From Streptomyces sp. AM 4-1-1 (GTDB lineage Bacteria; Actinomycetota; Actinomycetes; Streptomycetales; Streptomycetaceae), in NCBI RefSeq assembly GCF_029167625.1, contig NZ_CP119145.1:3782001-3846000 (forward strand): DNA of 64,000 nucleotides, given 5' to 3'. Position 1 is the stretch's first letter; the number at the start of each line of letters is the position of its first letter. Below, one piece after another: positions 44,371 to 52,029 of the stretch. The notes under the pieces were generated by a model. The model made no database searches and was not told where the DNA came from. It saw only the letters and a program-made list of their open reading frames with translations. The translations under genes and the position numbers were made by a program.

Positions 44371-44714
44371 GCCGCGGCCTGGGCCCTGTGAGCCAACTCG
44401 TCGAAGGAGCGTTCCCAGACTTCACGGACATCACGGCTGATCAGCATGCGCAGTGTGGGCCACAGGCTGATGAGAAGGCCATGATTGAGGTACCGGATCA
44501 GATCGTCATGCTGGCCCTCGGCCAGGACGATGCGGTAGTAGCTCATCCGCAACCGGGGCTGATCGAGGTTGAAAGTGGTCAGTCCCGACCACGCCAGGTG
44601 GAGTGGCAGGCTCACTGTGCCGTGCTCGGGGCCGACGAGCTCGGAGAGCGCTGCGGGTGCGCGCCGGGCAAACTTGGCACGACGGAGATCGGAAAGGCTG
44701 GGCTGTGATGCCAT
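44367..44714 (-). CDS. partner of the AbiEii-type toxin (probable antitoxin)
   Basis: A 115-residue protein beginning MASQPSLSDLRRAKFARRAP, ending four bases inside the toxin gene. Helical, with MSYYRIVLAEGQHDDLIRYLN in the middle. No HTH is obvious. The overlap and order fit an antitoxin preceding its toxin, but I do not recognise the family, so this role is inferred. The open frame extends upstream through the att repeat without a start signal. Confidence 0.65.
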   Translation of the reverse strand: MASQPSLSDLRRAKFARRAPAALSELVGPEHGTVSLPLHLAWSGLTTFNLDQPRLRMSYYRIVLAEGQHDDLIRYLNHGLLISLWPTLRMLISRDVREVWERSFDELAHRAQAAA

Positions 44715-44814
44715 ACCCCGATTATCCAGGGAGGGGCCGCTGGGGGCCGACCGGACGGTGACGAGGTGCTGCATACAAAGAAGCCGCCGGCCGCTGGCCT
44801 GGGGCTTTTTCATG

Positions 44815-44856
44815 GAGCGGGTGACGAGAATCGAACTCGCGCTCTGAGCTTGGGAA
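44815..44856. repeat. att site, left end of the outer element
   Basis: A 42-base perfect copy of the tRNA-Gly(CCC) 3' half (identical to 62990-63031), from the anticodon loop to the 3' end plus one base. After GGGAA the sequences diverge. This is the expected product of integration of an element into the tRNA 3' end. Confidence 0.92.
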
Positions 44857-44967
44857 TCAGCGGTGCTTGGACCGGTGCAGTCGCCTTGACCTGCATGTTT
44901 GACCGGTCCAGGTGAGGTCGGCGAGGTCTCTGGGCGCCGTACTTGACCGCTGATGTCCGCCCCGAAG

Positions 44968-44984
44968 GGCACGGATGAGGCACG
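44968..44984. promoter_or_regulatory. putative integrase arm-type sites, left end
   Basis: GGCACG-GATGA-GGCACG, hexamers 11 bases apart, about 110 bases inside the left att. The mirror-position site at the right end (62911-62927) has the same hexamer and spacing. Confidence 0.5.
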
Positions 44985-45315
44985 GCGACGGGAGGGGCCC
45001 GCGATGCATGTCCAACGTATGCCGGTTATGTGTGACCTGCGAGCCCGATTGCCGACGGTGTGGTGGGTGTTGCGAGCGTATGCCGTCGACCTGGACCGTG
45101 CCCGCCGCGTAGGCGGGTGGAGCGGATTCTGACAGCCGAAGATTCCGGTCGGAGACGAAGATGGCGGAGTCGAAAAGCATCGCTAGTTGCGCAGCAACGA
45201 AGCGTTTAGCGCAATATGGGTCTAACTTCATCACTTAGGTGCAAGTGTGTAAAGTGGCGCCTTCGATCTGCGATCATGCTGTTCTCATATCTATATCGAG
45301 AGGTGCAGGCGAAGC

Positions 45316-46164
45316 ATGATTGATCTCCCGGCTCTGCCTACCGGACCCAAATACATGACGATTAGTCCACATATGGCTGATCTGTGGTTGACCCACTGCA
45401 ACCCGGCGCATAATCGAGTTCTCTCCGACACTGTCTACGAGCGATATGCTAAGGCGATGGCGAACGGGGCTTGGAGGACAACGCACCAGGGTATCGCTTT
45501 CGATAAAAATGGAATGCTGCTTGACGGGCAACATAGGTTGATGGGTATCAAGAACTCAGGCGTGTCAGTTGAGATGCTTGTTATTCCCAACTGTGAGGCG
45601 GAGACGTTCGACGTGCTTGACTCGGGGCATCGTCGGCAAGCGGCTCAGCTACTCAAGATCCCCCACAGAGTTATCGTTGCTGCGGCAGCGCGAATCATCG
45701 GGCAAATGTATCAAATGTGGGATCCTGTAACTCTTTTCGACGGTTTTTACGACACGAAAGCGCCCACCTCGGACATCTTGAGGGCTGTTGCAGCATGGCC
45801 AGAGCTTACGACCATGGCGCCTATTGCTGCAGCGTCATATCGAGCCTCCGGGATTAATCAGCCGACTCACCTAGTGGTTCTCGCTCAAGCGGCACGGACC
45901 GAGCACGCAGAAAAGATCGAAGATTGGGCTAGTGGCCTGATTTCTGGTGCCAATATGGATGCAAAAGACCCTCGCCTCGTACTTAGGAATCGATTTTTCC
46001 GGGATCGTGTAGTTCTTGGGACGAGTGGGGGGCGTCGAGCCTCCTATAATTTGATCGCAAAATCTTGGAATAGCTGGGCACAGGCCAAGCTGCTAGGAAC
46101 TCTTAAGACCCTTGATGGCGAAGGTATTATTCCTGTGGTCGGGACTGAAAAATTCAAACCGTGA
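45316..46164 (+). CDS. ParB/sulfiredoxin-like protein, AT-rich
   Basis: A 282-residue protein with the ParB-like signature NRVLSDTVYERYAKAMANG, then GMLLDGQHRLMGIKNSG, then LDSGHRRQAAQLL. The GQHRL motif is the nucleotide-binding/hydrolysis box of the ParB-like fold. Homologues of this layout occur in phages and mobile elements, often with DNA-modification or replication genes. Base composition is much more AT-rich than the neighbours, indicating recent transfer. GAGAGG precedes ATG 45316. Specific role unknown. Confidence 0.75.
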   Translation: MIDLPALPTGPKYMTISPHMADLWLTHCNPAHNRVLSDTVYERYAKAMANGAWRTTHQGIAFDKNGMLLDGQHRLMGIKNSGVSVEMLVIPNCEAETFDVLDSGHRRQAAQLLKIPHRVIVAAAARIIGQMYQMWDPVTLFDGFYDTKAPTSDILRAVAAWPELTTMAPIAAASYRASGINQPTHLVVLAQAARTEHAEKIEDWASGLISGANMDAKDPRLVLRNRFFRDRVVLGTSGGRRASYNLIAKSWNSWAQAKLLGTLKTLDGEGIIPVVGTEKFKP

Positions 46165-46371
46165 ATCAAGTAGGCGGCTAATTTGAGTCGGTCGCCTCGG
46201 CCGCCGGAGGTGTTTCTCTCTCGATTCATGTATGCAGGCGCGGGGCGGCTGCGGTGAGGTGAGATAGGCATTCCACGTCGCAAAGATGCCGTGTGCCCGG
46301 GTGGGCGACTGACCGGTACTCCCGCGCTTGCGAGAGGCATCGGTGTCAGACCAGCGGCGTACGTTCACAGC

Positions 46372-46899
46372 ATGAACATGGGAGATGCCCCGGGGTGGGC
46401 GGGAGCAGGTCTGGGACTGGCTGCGTTCGTCGTCAGCCTGCGATCGGTGAAGCACGGCAAACGTGCAGCTAACGCTGCCGAAGGCTCGGCCACCGCTGCT
46501 CAGCAGTCGGTGGTGGAGACACGTCGCTCAAGCGATGCGGCGGAACACTCCGCGACAGCCGCAGAAGAGGCTCTTGCCGACCAGCGGCGCGGGGCAGCCG
46601 AGCGGCGCAGGCAAGAGCAAGAGGCCAACCGGCCCCGTGCTGAGTTCCGCATTGAGCACCGCAACAAGGCCGTCTGGGAGCTGATCAATTGCGGGACTGC
46701 CTCTGCCGAGAACGTTCGATGTCTCGACGCACCCGGCGCACGAAACGAATGGCCGGCTGGCCTCTCCATCGCGGCGGGGGACGTGTACCCGTTCATGATG
46801 GCCGGGTCCATGCAGGAACCCATTCCCTCCGTCCTTCGTGTCGTCTGGGAGGGACAGGACGAACCAGTCCTGCTGCGAGTCCCGCCGCGCATCGGTTGA
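46372..46899 (+). CDS. membrane-anchored coiled-coil protein of unknown function
   Basis: A ~175-residue protein: one N-terminal hydrophobic segment (GWAGAGLGLAAFVVSL), a long Ala/Arg/Glu/Gln-rich helix likely to be a coiled coil (about residues 25-85), and a small C-terminal beta-domain (AVWELINCGTASAENVRC). Recurrent in streptomycete accessory regions, function unknown. The start may be ATG 46372 or 46378; no strong site. Confidence 0.65.
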   Translation: MNMGDAPGWAGAGLGLAAFVVSLRSVKHGKRAANAAEGSATAAQQSVVETRRSSDAAEHSATAAEEALADQRRGAAERRRQEQEANRPRAEFRIEHRNKAVWELINCGTASAENVRCLDAPGARNEWPAGLSIAAGDVYPFMMAGSMQEPIPSVLRVVWEGQDEPVLLRVPPRIG

Positions 46900-46903
46900 G
46901 GGC

Positions 46904-46930
46904 GGCCGCACCCCGAAAAGGGGTGCGGCC
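46904..46930. terminator. bidirectional hairpin terminator
   Basis: Perfect 11-bp stem GGCCGCACCCC / GGGGTGCGGCC around GAAAA, between the convergent genes ending at 46899 and 46938. Confidence 0.85.
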
Positions 46931-46937
46931 GGTCGGT

Positions 46938-47294
46938 TCATCCCTGGTTGCCGAGAGGCATGTGCCGGGACTCTCGGCGGATGCGTACGGCGATGGCTTG
47001 AGCCTCTCGTGCTCGGGCAGCGGCTTCGTTCGTTACGTGGGCGGGGAGGGGCTTCGGATCGCCCCGCTCGTCCAGGAGGAACTCGGCCTTGTGCGGCAGG
47101 GGGCGGATCATCACCCCCTCGTAGCAGTCCTGCCACGAGATCGAGTGGCCACTCGGCGGGCAGACGAAGTCCGCGTGGACAGTGGCCAGCAGGTGATGGA
47201 TTGCTTCCGAATCCGGCCCGCCGAGTAGGGCCTCATACGGATCGGGAAGCACGCGGGCGATGAAGTTCGCAGCGCTGACACGGTAGTGACGCAT
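46938..47294 (-). CDS. hypothetical protein
   Basis: A 118-residue protein (MRHYRVSAANFIARVLPDPYE...) with no recognised domain. It is soluble, with a charged C-terminal helix (NEAAARAREAQAIAVRIRRES). It converges on the coiled-coil gene with a good terminator between them, which supports it being real. Confidence 0.6.
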   Translation of the reverse strand: MRHYRVSAANFIARVLPDPYEALLGGPDSEAIHHLLATVHADFVCPPSGHSISWQDCYEGVMIRPLPHKAEFLLDERGDPKPLPAHVTNEAAARAREAQAIAVRIRRESRHMPLGNQG

Positions 47295-47402
47295 GGCATC
47301 TCATTCTTTTGTCGGCCCCGCGCCTTCTCCGCAGTTTACGACGCGGCGCCGACACCGGCCCCCAGCCGGAAAGCTGATCACGTTACCGGCCGGAACTAGT
47401 TC

Positions 47403-48149
47403 TCAACTCGGTCCTGTAACTGCGGCCTTGTCCACCCAGCGGGCCAGGACGCTCAACGCCGCCAGCTGTTCCAGCGCCTCATGTTCGGGCAGCTCCGGCA
47501 GGCCGTCCTCGTGGCTGTTGGGATTACGGATGCCCGCGTAGCAGCCATCGGCGAAGGCCATGGCTCCGCGATGGACGCTGCGGAAGGTGTCTCCGCCGTC
47601 ATCCTCCATCAGGCGAAGGCGGTGCTCACCCTCCTTGGGCGGAGCCAACGAGAAGGCGTTCTGGAAGAGCTTCGTCTCGCTGAGGTCCCGCCGCTGCACC
47701 TTGTTCTGCGTCTCGGCGTTGACCTTCCTCGCCGCGGCGGTAACCGCCTCGCGGAAGTGACTGCTTTGCCATAGTGCCCCCGCCCCCTGCCAGACCCACG
47801 GGTGCATGGTCGCGGCGCTCAGCTGAGGGGCGTTGTCCCCCAGGCGTTCGCTGATTTCTGTATCCCGCTGGAGTGCCGCGTCGGCGCGCTGTGCGGCCTC
47901 CCGGTGCTGGCACCAGCGGTTGATCTCCTCGTTTCGGTCGGACGGGACGTCCGTCTTCCAGTGCGGCAGCACGCGGTCGAGGATCTTCTCCACGACGTGA
48001 GCGCTCGCGACGATGTCTCGCTGTGATCCCCTGTTGGAGAGGCTGCTGCTGAAGATCATCACGCCGGGCGGGTCTGGCAGCCGGTACAGCTCGGTCAGTT
48101 CCAGGAAACGGGCGAGCTCGCCGCGTGCCCAGTGGATGTCGAGAGTCAT
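47403..48149 (-). CDS. TIGR02391 (Ymh) family protein
   Basis: A 248-residue protein. The C-terminal ~130 residues match the TIGR02391/Ymh pattern: TMHPWVWQGAGALWQSSHFREAV, then AFSLAPPKEGEHRLRL and GCYAGIRNPNSHEDG, the last resembling the conserved RNP-(x)-H of HEPN-like folds. These proteins are frequent in defence islands and mobile elements. ATG 48149 overlaps the stop of a degraded acetyltransferase frame (TGATG). Function unknown; RNA-related activity is possible. Confidence 0.7.
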   Translation of the reverse strand: MTLDIHWARGELARFLELTELYRLPDPPGVMIFSSSLSNRGSQRDIVASAHVVEKILDRVLPHWKTDVPSDRNEEINRWCQHREAAQRADAALQRDTEISERLGDNAPQLSAATMHPWVWQGAGALWQSSHFREAVTAAARKVNAETQNKVQRRDLSETKLFQNAFSLAPPKEGEHRLRLMEDDGGDTFRSVHRGAMAFADGCYAGIRNPNSHEDGLPELPEHEALEQLAALSVLARWVDKAAVTGPS

Positions 48150-48450
48150 CACGCCATCATCCACACACCCACCGACACCGAACCCGCTTGGCACGGCCAG
48201 CATCGGGAGACGGCAGTGCTGCACCGCTCGACCAGCACGACCTCGCGCCAGACCCCGTGATGCTGTGTGATGCGCCCACGGGTGCCGATCACCCGGAACC
48301 GGCCCGTTCGTGGACGGTGAGGCTAGCGGCACTCTCGGGGAAGATGCCAGACTGAATGGTCCAGACCCCGGCCGCCTCGGTGGAGTCGATGAGCGTCTTC
48401 AGCAACACGGAGGCGACGCTTTGACCACGGGCGTCGGAATGGACGGGGAC
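48149..48450 (-). pseudogene. frameshifted GNAT acetyltransferase fragment
   Basis: Minus-strand translation gives VHSDARGQSVASVLLKTLI, then AAGVWTIQSGIFPESAASL and HERAG, then, after a one-base loss near 48300, FRVIGTRGRITQHHGVWREV and VLVERC. This is the C-terminal half of a phosphinothricin-acetyltransferase-like GNAT protein. The N-terminal half is missing and the shift breaks the frame. It abuts an MFS fragment on the other strand. Confidence 0.7.
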
Positions 48451-48572
48451 CGGTCGGGGCCCCGCGCCGCGCTGGCCGCGCTCTGCCTGACGCAGATGAC
48501 CGGCTGGGGGGTCGTCTCTTACGCCTTCCCCGTCCTGCTTTCCCGCATCACTAATGACACCGGCTGGTGGGC
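48424..48572 (+). pseudogene. N-terminal fragment of an MFS transporter
   Basis: The plus strand encodes RAALAALCLTQMTGWGVVSY followed by AFPVLLSRITNDTGW, the first transmembrane segment of a drug-type MFS permease. After about 48572 the frame continues only into unrelated sequence. The fragment has lost more than 90% of the transporter. Confidence 0.7.
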
Positions 48573-48701
48573 GACGGGAAGAGGCTGGCTGTTCGTGGCC
48601 GTTCCGTATCGGAACGCCAGGGGCGTCTCAAGCCAGAATGGGCTTGGTGTTCCGGGACGGAGCGGATCCGTCGTTCCCACAGGGAGCATGCCAGGGCCGT
48701 C

Positions 48702-49745
48702 TCAGGCGAACGCCAGCTCTCGGAAGGCGTTGCGGACGTCGGTCAGTGGTTGGCGGTCGCGGGTGTAGTAGAGCTTGTTGGTCAGCAGCACCGCCCATCG
48801 GTCCTGAGCGGGGGAGATCCACATACCGGTGCCGGTGAAGCCGTAGTGGACCCAGACGTCCTGCTCGTCCGTGGTGCCGGGCGCCGGGTGCCAGAACAGG
48901 CCGCGCACCGGTTGGAGGCCGCCGGTCTGCACGGTGAGGGAGTAGGCACTCCACTCCGCGCCGAAGCCGGCTTCGGCGGGGGCTGTGGTGTGGTCGAGCA
49001 TGTAGCGCAGGAAGACGGCCAGGTCGTCGAGGACAGTGAAGACGCCGGCGATACCGCATACGCCGCCGAGGAGCCGGGCGGAGAAGTCGTGGGCGACGCC
49101 CTTGAGGTGGGTGTCGGTGTCCTGGTCGAGTTCGGTGGGAGCACACTTGGCCGCGAGGTCGGCGGGCAGCGGCCCGTACCGGGTGGAGTTCATGCCGAGT
49201 GGGCGCCAAGTCCTTTTCTCGGCCAGCTGGTCGAGCGGTTGATCAGAGAGGTGTTCGGCGAGGTAGCCGAGAATGAGGGCGGCCCGGTCGGTGTACTCGA
49301 CGGCTTCCCCGGGCGGCCGGTTGAGGGCTTCGCGCAGAACCCCGCGACGAATGGCGATGGGATCGCTGCTGTAGAGGTTCTTCAGCTGGGCGCGCAGGGG
49401 CAGACCGGCGGTATGGGTCAGGAGCTGGCGGGCTGTTACGGCGGCGAGGGGGTGACCTGCGGCCTCGTCCCAGAAGGTGCCGAGCGGGGCGTGGAGGTCG
49501 AGGACGCTGTCTTCCCACAGCGCACCGATGGACGCCCAGACCGCGAGGATCTTGGTCAGGCTGGCCGCGTCGAAGACGGTGTCCGGCCGCATCCTCACGT
49601 CGGGTTCATCGGGATTCAAAGCCCCGGCGGCACCAGCCTCCTGGACTCCGCCGGAGTCGCCGACAGCCCACACCGCGCCCGGATAGACCTTGTCGCGGAC
49701 GCCTTCGCTCAGCAGGTTCTCGATCCGGTCGGTGTTGTACGGCAT
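48702..49745 (-). CDS. beta-lactamase-fold serine hydrolase
   Basis: A 347-residue class C beta-lactamase/DD-peptidase-like hydrolase without a signal peptide. The SxxK motif is FDAASLTKILAV (Ser about residue 62), the second motif is YTDRAALILG (YxD form seen in esterase-like members), and the third region is VHYGFTGTGMWISP. It probably acts in the cytosol as an esterase or amidase rather than on beta-lactams. It follows the six-gene operon after 111 bases and could be its last member. Confidence 0.85.
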   Translation of the reverse strand: MPYNTDRIENLLSEGVRDKVYPGAVWAVGDSGGVQEAGAAGALNPDEPDVRMRPDTVFDAASLTKILAVWASIGALWEDSVLDLHAPLGTFWDEAAGHPLAAVTARQLLTHTAGLPLRAQLKNLYSSDPIAIRRGVLREALNRPPGEAVEYTDRAALILGYLAEHLSDQPLDQLAEKRTWRPLGMNSTRYGPLPADLAAKCAPTELDQDTDTHLKGVAHDFSARLLGGVCGIAGVFTVLDDLAVFLRYMLDHTTAPAEAGFGAEWSAYSLTVQTGGLQPVRGLFWHPAPGTTDEQDVWVHYGFTGTGMWISPAQDRWAVLLTNKLYYTRDRQPLTDVRNAFRELAFA

Positions 49746-49856
49746 GGTCTCCCTCTTCGTGTGGGCACCTCGGCGGCCAGCGTAGTGACGTGAGTGGTGC
49801 GGGACGGGCAGCGGCGTGCCGCTGGGATGCAGGGTGCGTTGCCCGGCCCGCTGGTC

Positions 49857-50960
49857 TCAGGTGAGCTGGCGGCCGAGGCTGGCCAGTTCTCGGGCGGTCT
49901 TCGACAGTGGGTAGCGGGCAGCGTTGGCGTATCCGGCCTGCCTGAGGGCCGCGAGGAGTCCACGTTCGATTCGAAAGCGATCCAGGTCCCGGCTGAGCAC
50001 GGAGGGGCGAGTGAAGTCGGCGGTCATACCGGAGCCACCGAGGGCTTCGCTGAGGCCGGGGACCGGCTGGTACAGGACGGGGAGTCCGCAGGCTTGGGCT
50101 TCGAGGGCGACCAGGCCCATGGCCTCCAGGGTCGTGGAGGGCATGACGAGTAGGTCGTGCTCGCCAAACGTTCTCCACAGCTGGGGGCGGCGGAGCCAGC
50201 CGAGATAGCGGGCCCTCACTCCCGCTTGCTGTAGCTGCGGTGCCAACGCCCGGAACTGAGAGCTGGGAGCGGCGATCGACAGTTCGACGCCCTGGAGCGT
50301 GGCCACGCTCCGGATCAGCGCTTCTACGCCCTTCTCAGCGGTAAGTCGACCCGCGTACAACAAGCGGAAGTGGCCCCTGGTCGTGCGTACGGGCTGGGCC
50401 GGCGGCTGAGTGAGGAGGTGGTCGGGGATTCCCCACGGGATGCGGGTGATTTTGCGTCGGTCGGTCTCCGGGGCGAGCTTGAGAAGGTGATCGGCCATCG
50501 CGTTGGTGGGTACGACGATGGCGTCTGCGGCGCGGGCGGTCGCTCGCAGGACCTGGAGCTGCTTGCGGTGGGCTTCGGCGAAGATCAGATCGGTGCCGTG
50601 CACCAATGCGATTCGGGGATGCTTAGGGAAGGCCCGGACCAGCGCTGGTGTCGCCCCGAATGCGAGGTGTTGCAGATGCAGGATTCCGACGTCTGCTGGA
50701 TCTACCGCCCTGACCAGCGTCCGCTGGAGGGTGGCAACGTAGCGCCGGAAGGCATAACCAGTCAGGCACTTGCCCGGCGCCTCCACCAGACCCAGACCTA
50801 CTGGTGCTGTCGGCCTCGGCCCCCTGCCCTCCGGCGCGAGCATGAAGGCTCGGGCGGGCAGGAGCGGATCGCTGCCGGTGTACAGGTCCAGGAAGAGCTC
50901 GACGCTTCCGCCGGGGCTCGGGAACGGCAGGTCGAGGGCCGTGATGATGGTGGGGTTCAC
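49857..50960 (-). CDS. GT4-family glycosyltransferase
   Basis: A 367-residue GT-B glycosyltransferase. The N-domain has FPSPGGSVELFLDLYTG and IALVHGTD; the C-domain has FRLLYAGRLTAEKGVEALIR and the family-4 donor motif VMPSTTLEAMGLVALEAQACG (E-x7-E form). It should transfer a sugar from a nucleotide donor to an unknown acceptor. GTG 50960 overlaps the upstream dCTP-deaminase-like stop (GTGA). It is the last gene of the overlapping operon. Confidence 0.88.
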   Translation of the reverse strand: MNPTIITALDLPFPSPGGSVELFLDLYTGSDPLLPARAFMLAPEGRGPRPTAPVGLGLVEAPGKCLTGYAFRRYVATLQRTLVRAVDPADVGILHLQHLAFGATPALVRAFPKHPRIALVHGTDLIFAEAHRKQLQVLRATARAADAIVVPTNAMADHLLKLAPETDRRKITRIPWGIPDHLLTQPPAQPVRTTRGHFRLLYAGRLTAEKGVEALIRSVATLQGVELSIAAPSSQFRALAPQLQQAGVRARYLGWLRRPQLWRTFGEHDLLVMPSTTLEAMGLVALEAQACGLPVLYQPVPGLSEALGGSGMTADFTRPSVLSRDLDRFRIERGLLAALRQAGYANAARYPLSKTARELASLGRQLT

Positions 50961-51493
50961 GCGGGGCCTCCCGGGTCCTCCTCGTAGAGGCGGGACGTTT
51001 CGATCCCCTGGCTGCTTCGGTATTTGAGGCCGTGGTCCTGGTAGCTGGCCGCAGCGCCCAGGGCCTGGAGGAAGACCAGCTTTCCGAAGGTCATGCGTGG
51101 GTAGACCCAAACCGGTCGGCTGGCGCGGATCTCCAGGGTCCAGCGGATGGCGTGGCCCTGGTGTCCGAGGGGAGCGGAGACGTGGACCCAGATGCCGAGC
51201 GCGCCGATCGTCCGGTTGCCGTTGAGGAACTGCGCGTACGTCTCCGAGCCGGTTCGCTCGTACGTCGTTCCCAGGTAGAGGACCTCGGGCCGCAGCACGT
51301 AGCCGGTGGCGGGGATCGGCGCCTCCTGGAACTCGGTCGGCTTGGCTGCGTCCAAGGAGCCGTCGTGGAAGCGCAGGGTGTCGCCGAGGCTCCAGTCGTA
51401 GGCATTGGGGGACACCCTCTGCGGCTCGTACGGCTCGATGGTGATCTCGCCGGCGGCTCTGGCGGCGGTGATGGCGGGGCCGGTGAGGATCAC
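50957..51493 (-). CDS. dCTP-deaminase-like protein A (SxxGR motif lost, Glu kept)
   Basis: A 178-residue protein of the dCTP deaminase/dUTPase superfamily: VILTGPAITAARAAGEITIEPYEP at the N-terminus and RWTLEIRASRPVWVYPRM in the core. Against the true Dcd ([10 protein letters not shown]) it has NGNRTIGALG, so the phosphate-binding Ser and Arg (E. coli Ser111/Arg115) are replaced by Arg and Ala. The catalytic Glu (TLE) is kept. The C-terminal lid KYRSSQGIETSR resembles KYQGQRGPTPSR. GTG 51493 overlaps the next paralogue's stop. Deamination alone is doubtful. Confidence 0.82.
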   Translation of the reverse strand: MILTGPAITAARAAGEITIEPYEPQRVSPNAYDWSLGDTLRFHDGSLDAAKPTEFQEAPIPATGYVLRPEVLYLGTTYERTGSETYAQFLNGNRTIGALGIWVHVSAPLGHQGHAIRWTLEIRASRPVWVYPRMTFGKLVFLQALGAAASYQDHGLKYRSSQGIETSRLYEEDPGGPA

Positions 51494-52029
51494 GAGGCCA
51501 CCGCCCGTAAGGCGGCGAGGTCGCGCCAGTACGCGGAGGGCTGGGGGCCGGCCGCGGACTGGTACTTGCCCGAGTAGAGCGCCACCGGGCCGACGGACAC
51601 GAAGAACATGATCTGGCCGATTCGCATGCCGGGGTACACGCGCAGGGGTCGTATCGGGGAGAGCATGAGCGTCCACTGGCCGTGGAAGCCGATGTCGCCG
51701 ATGGGGGCGGTGATCTCCACGAACAGGCCGAGGCGGCCTACCGAGGACCGGCCGAAGAGCAGCGGCACGAACGTGTTGGAGCCGACCTCTTCGATGGTGT
51801 GGCCGAGGTAGAGCTGGCCGGGTTGGAGTTCGTAGCCGTCGGACCCGATCTCGATCGGCACGGTGGGATTCGGCTGGTGGGCGTCCAGCGTGTCGGCGGC
51901 GTACGTGAGCAGGGTCCCGCCGGGACGGACGTTGTAGCTGTTCGGGTTGACCTGCGTCGGTTCGAACGGGGAGATGCGGATGCGGCCGTCGGTCGCGGCC
52001 TGGGTGATCTCGGGGCCGGTGAGGATCAT
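51490..52029 (-). CDS. dCTP-deaminase-like protein B (SxxGR kept, catalytic Glu lost)
   Basis: A 179-residue paralogue: MILTGPEITQAATDGRIRIS, then FGRSSVGRLGLFVEITAP, GFHGQWTLMLSPIRP and the lid SGKYQSAAGPQPSAY. The SSxGRxG motif is intact, but the catalytic Glu of TLE is Met (TLM). This is the reverse of the defect in protein A. Both starts and stops overlap their neighbours by four bases. The two may form a mixed trimer, each supplying what the other lacks; alternatively both only bind nucleotides. Confidence 0.82.
   Translation of the reverse strand: MILTGPEITQAATDGRIRISPFEPTQVNPNSYNVRPGGTLLTYAADTLDAHQPNPTVPIEIGSDGYELQPGQLYLGHTIEEVGSNTFVPLLFGRSSVGRLGLFVEITAPIGDIGFHGQWTLMLSPIRPLRVYPGMRIGQIMFFVSVGPVALYSGKYQSAAGPQPSAYWRDLAALRAVAS

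Larger units (their letters stand above)
43511..44814. mobile_element. inner relic element behind tRNA-Gly
   Basis: This segment lies between the degenerate att at 43469 and the perfect att at 44815. Its left end (43511-43645) is homologous to the left end of the outer element (44857-44990), including TCTCTGGGC, CGAAGGGCACGGATG and the paired GGCACG motif. Its only genes are the AbiEii-type pair. Everything needed for movement is gone, so it is a remnant. Confidence 0.75.
44715..45315. other. gene-free left end of the outer element
   Basis: About 600 bases holding the att copy (44815-44856), the arm-type sites (44968-44984) and the AT-rich promoter zone of the ParB-like gene. Short minus-strand frames here are repeated, in part, at 43.5 kb because the element ends are homologous, not because they are genes. 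Confidence 0.6.

Noticed and set aside
43469..44856. tRNA-like sequences at 43469 and 44815 as tRNA genes
   Set aside because: Both contain only the 3' half of tRNA-Gly, lacking the D-arm and acceptor 5' strand; they are attachment-site copies.
44857..45234. 125-codon minus-strand open frame at the element's left end as an integrase tail
   Set aside because: No tyrosine-recombinase motifs (R...HxxR...Y). Part of it is repeated at 43.5 kb because the element ends are homologous, and the frame also runs into the att copy.
48702..49745. Serine hydrolase as an antibiotic-resistance beta-lactamase
   Set aside because: No signal peptide, YxD in place of YxN, and its setting in a nucleotide-type operon favour an esterase-like role.
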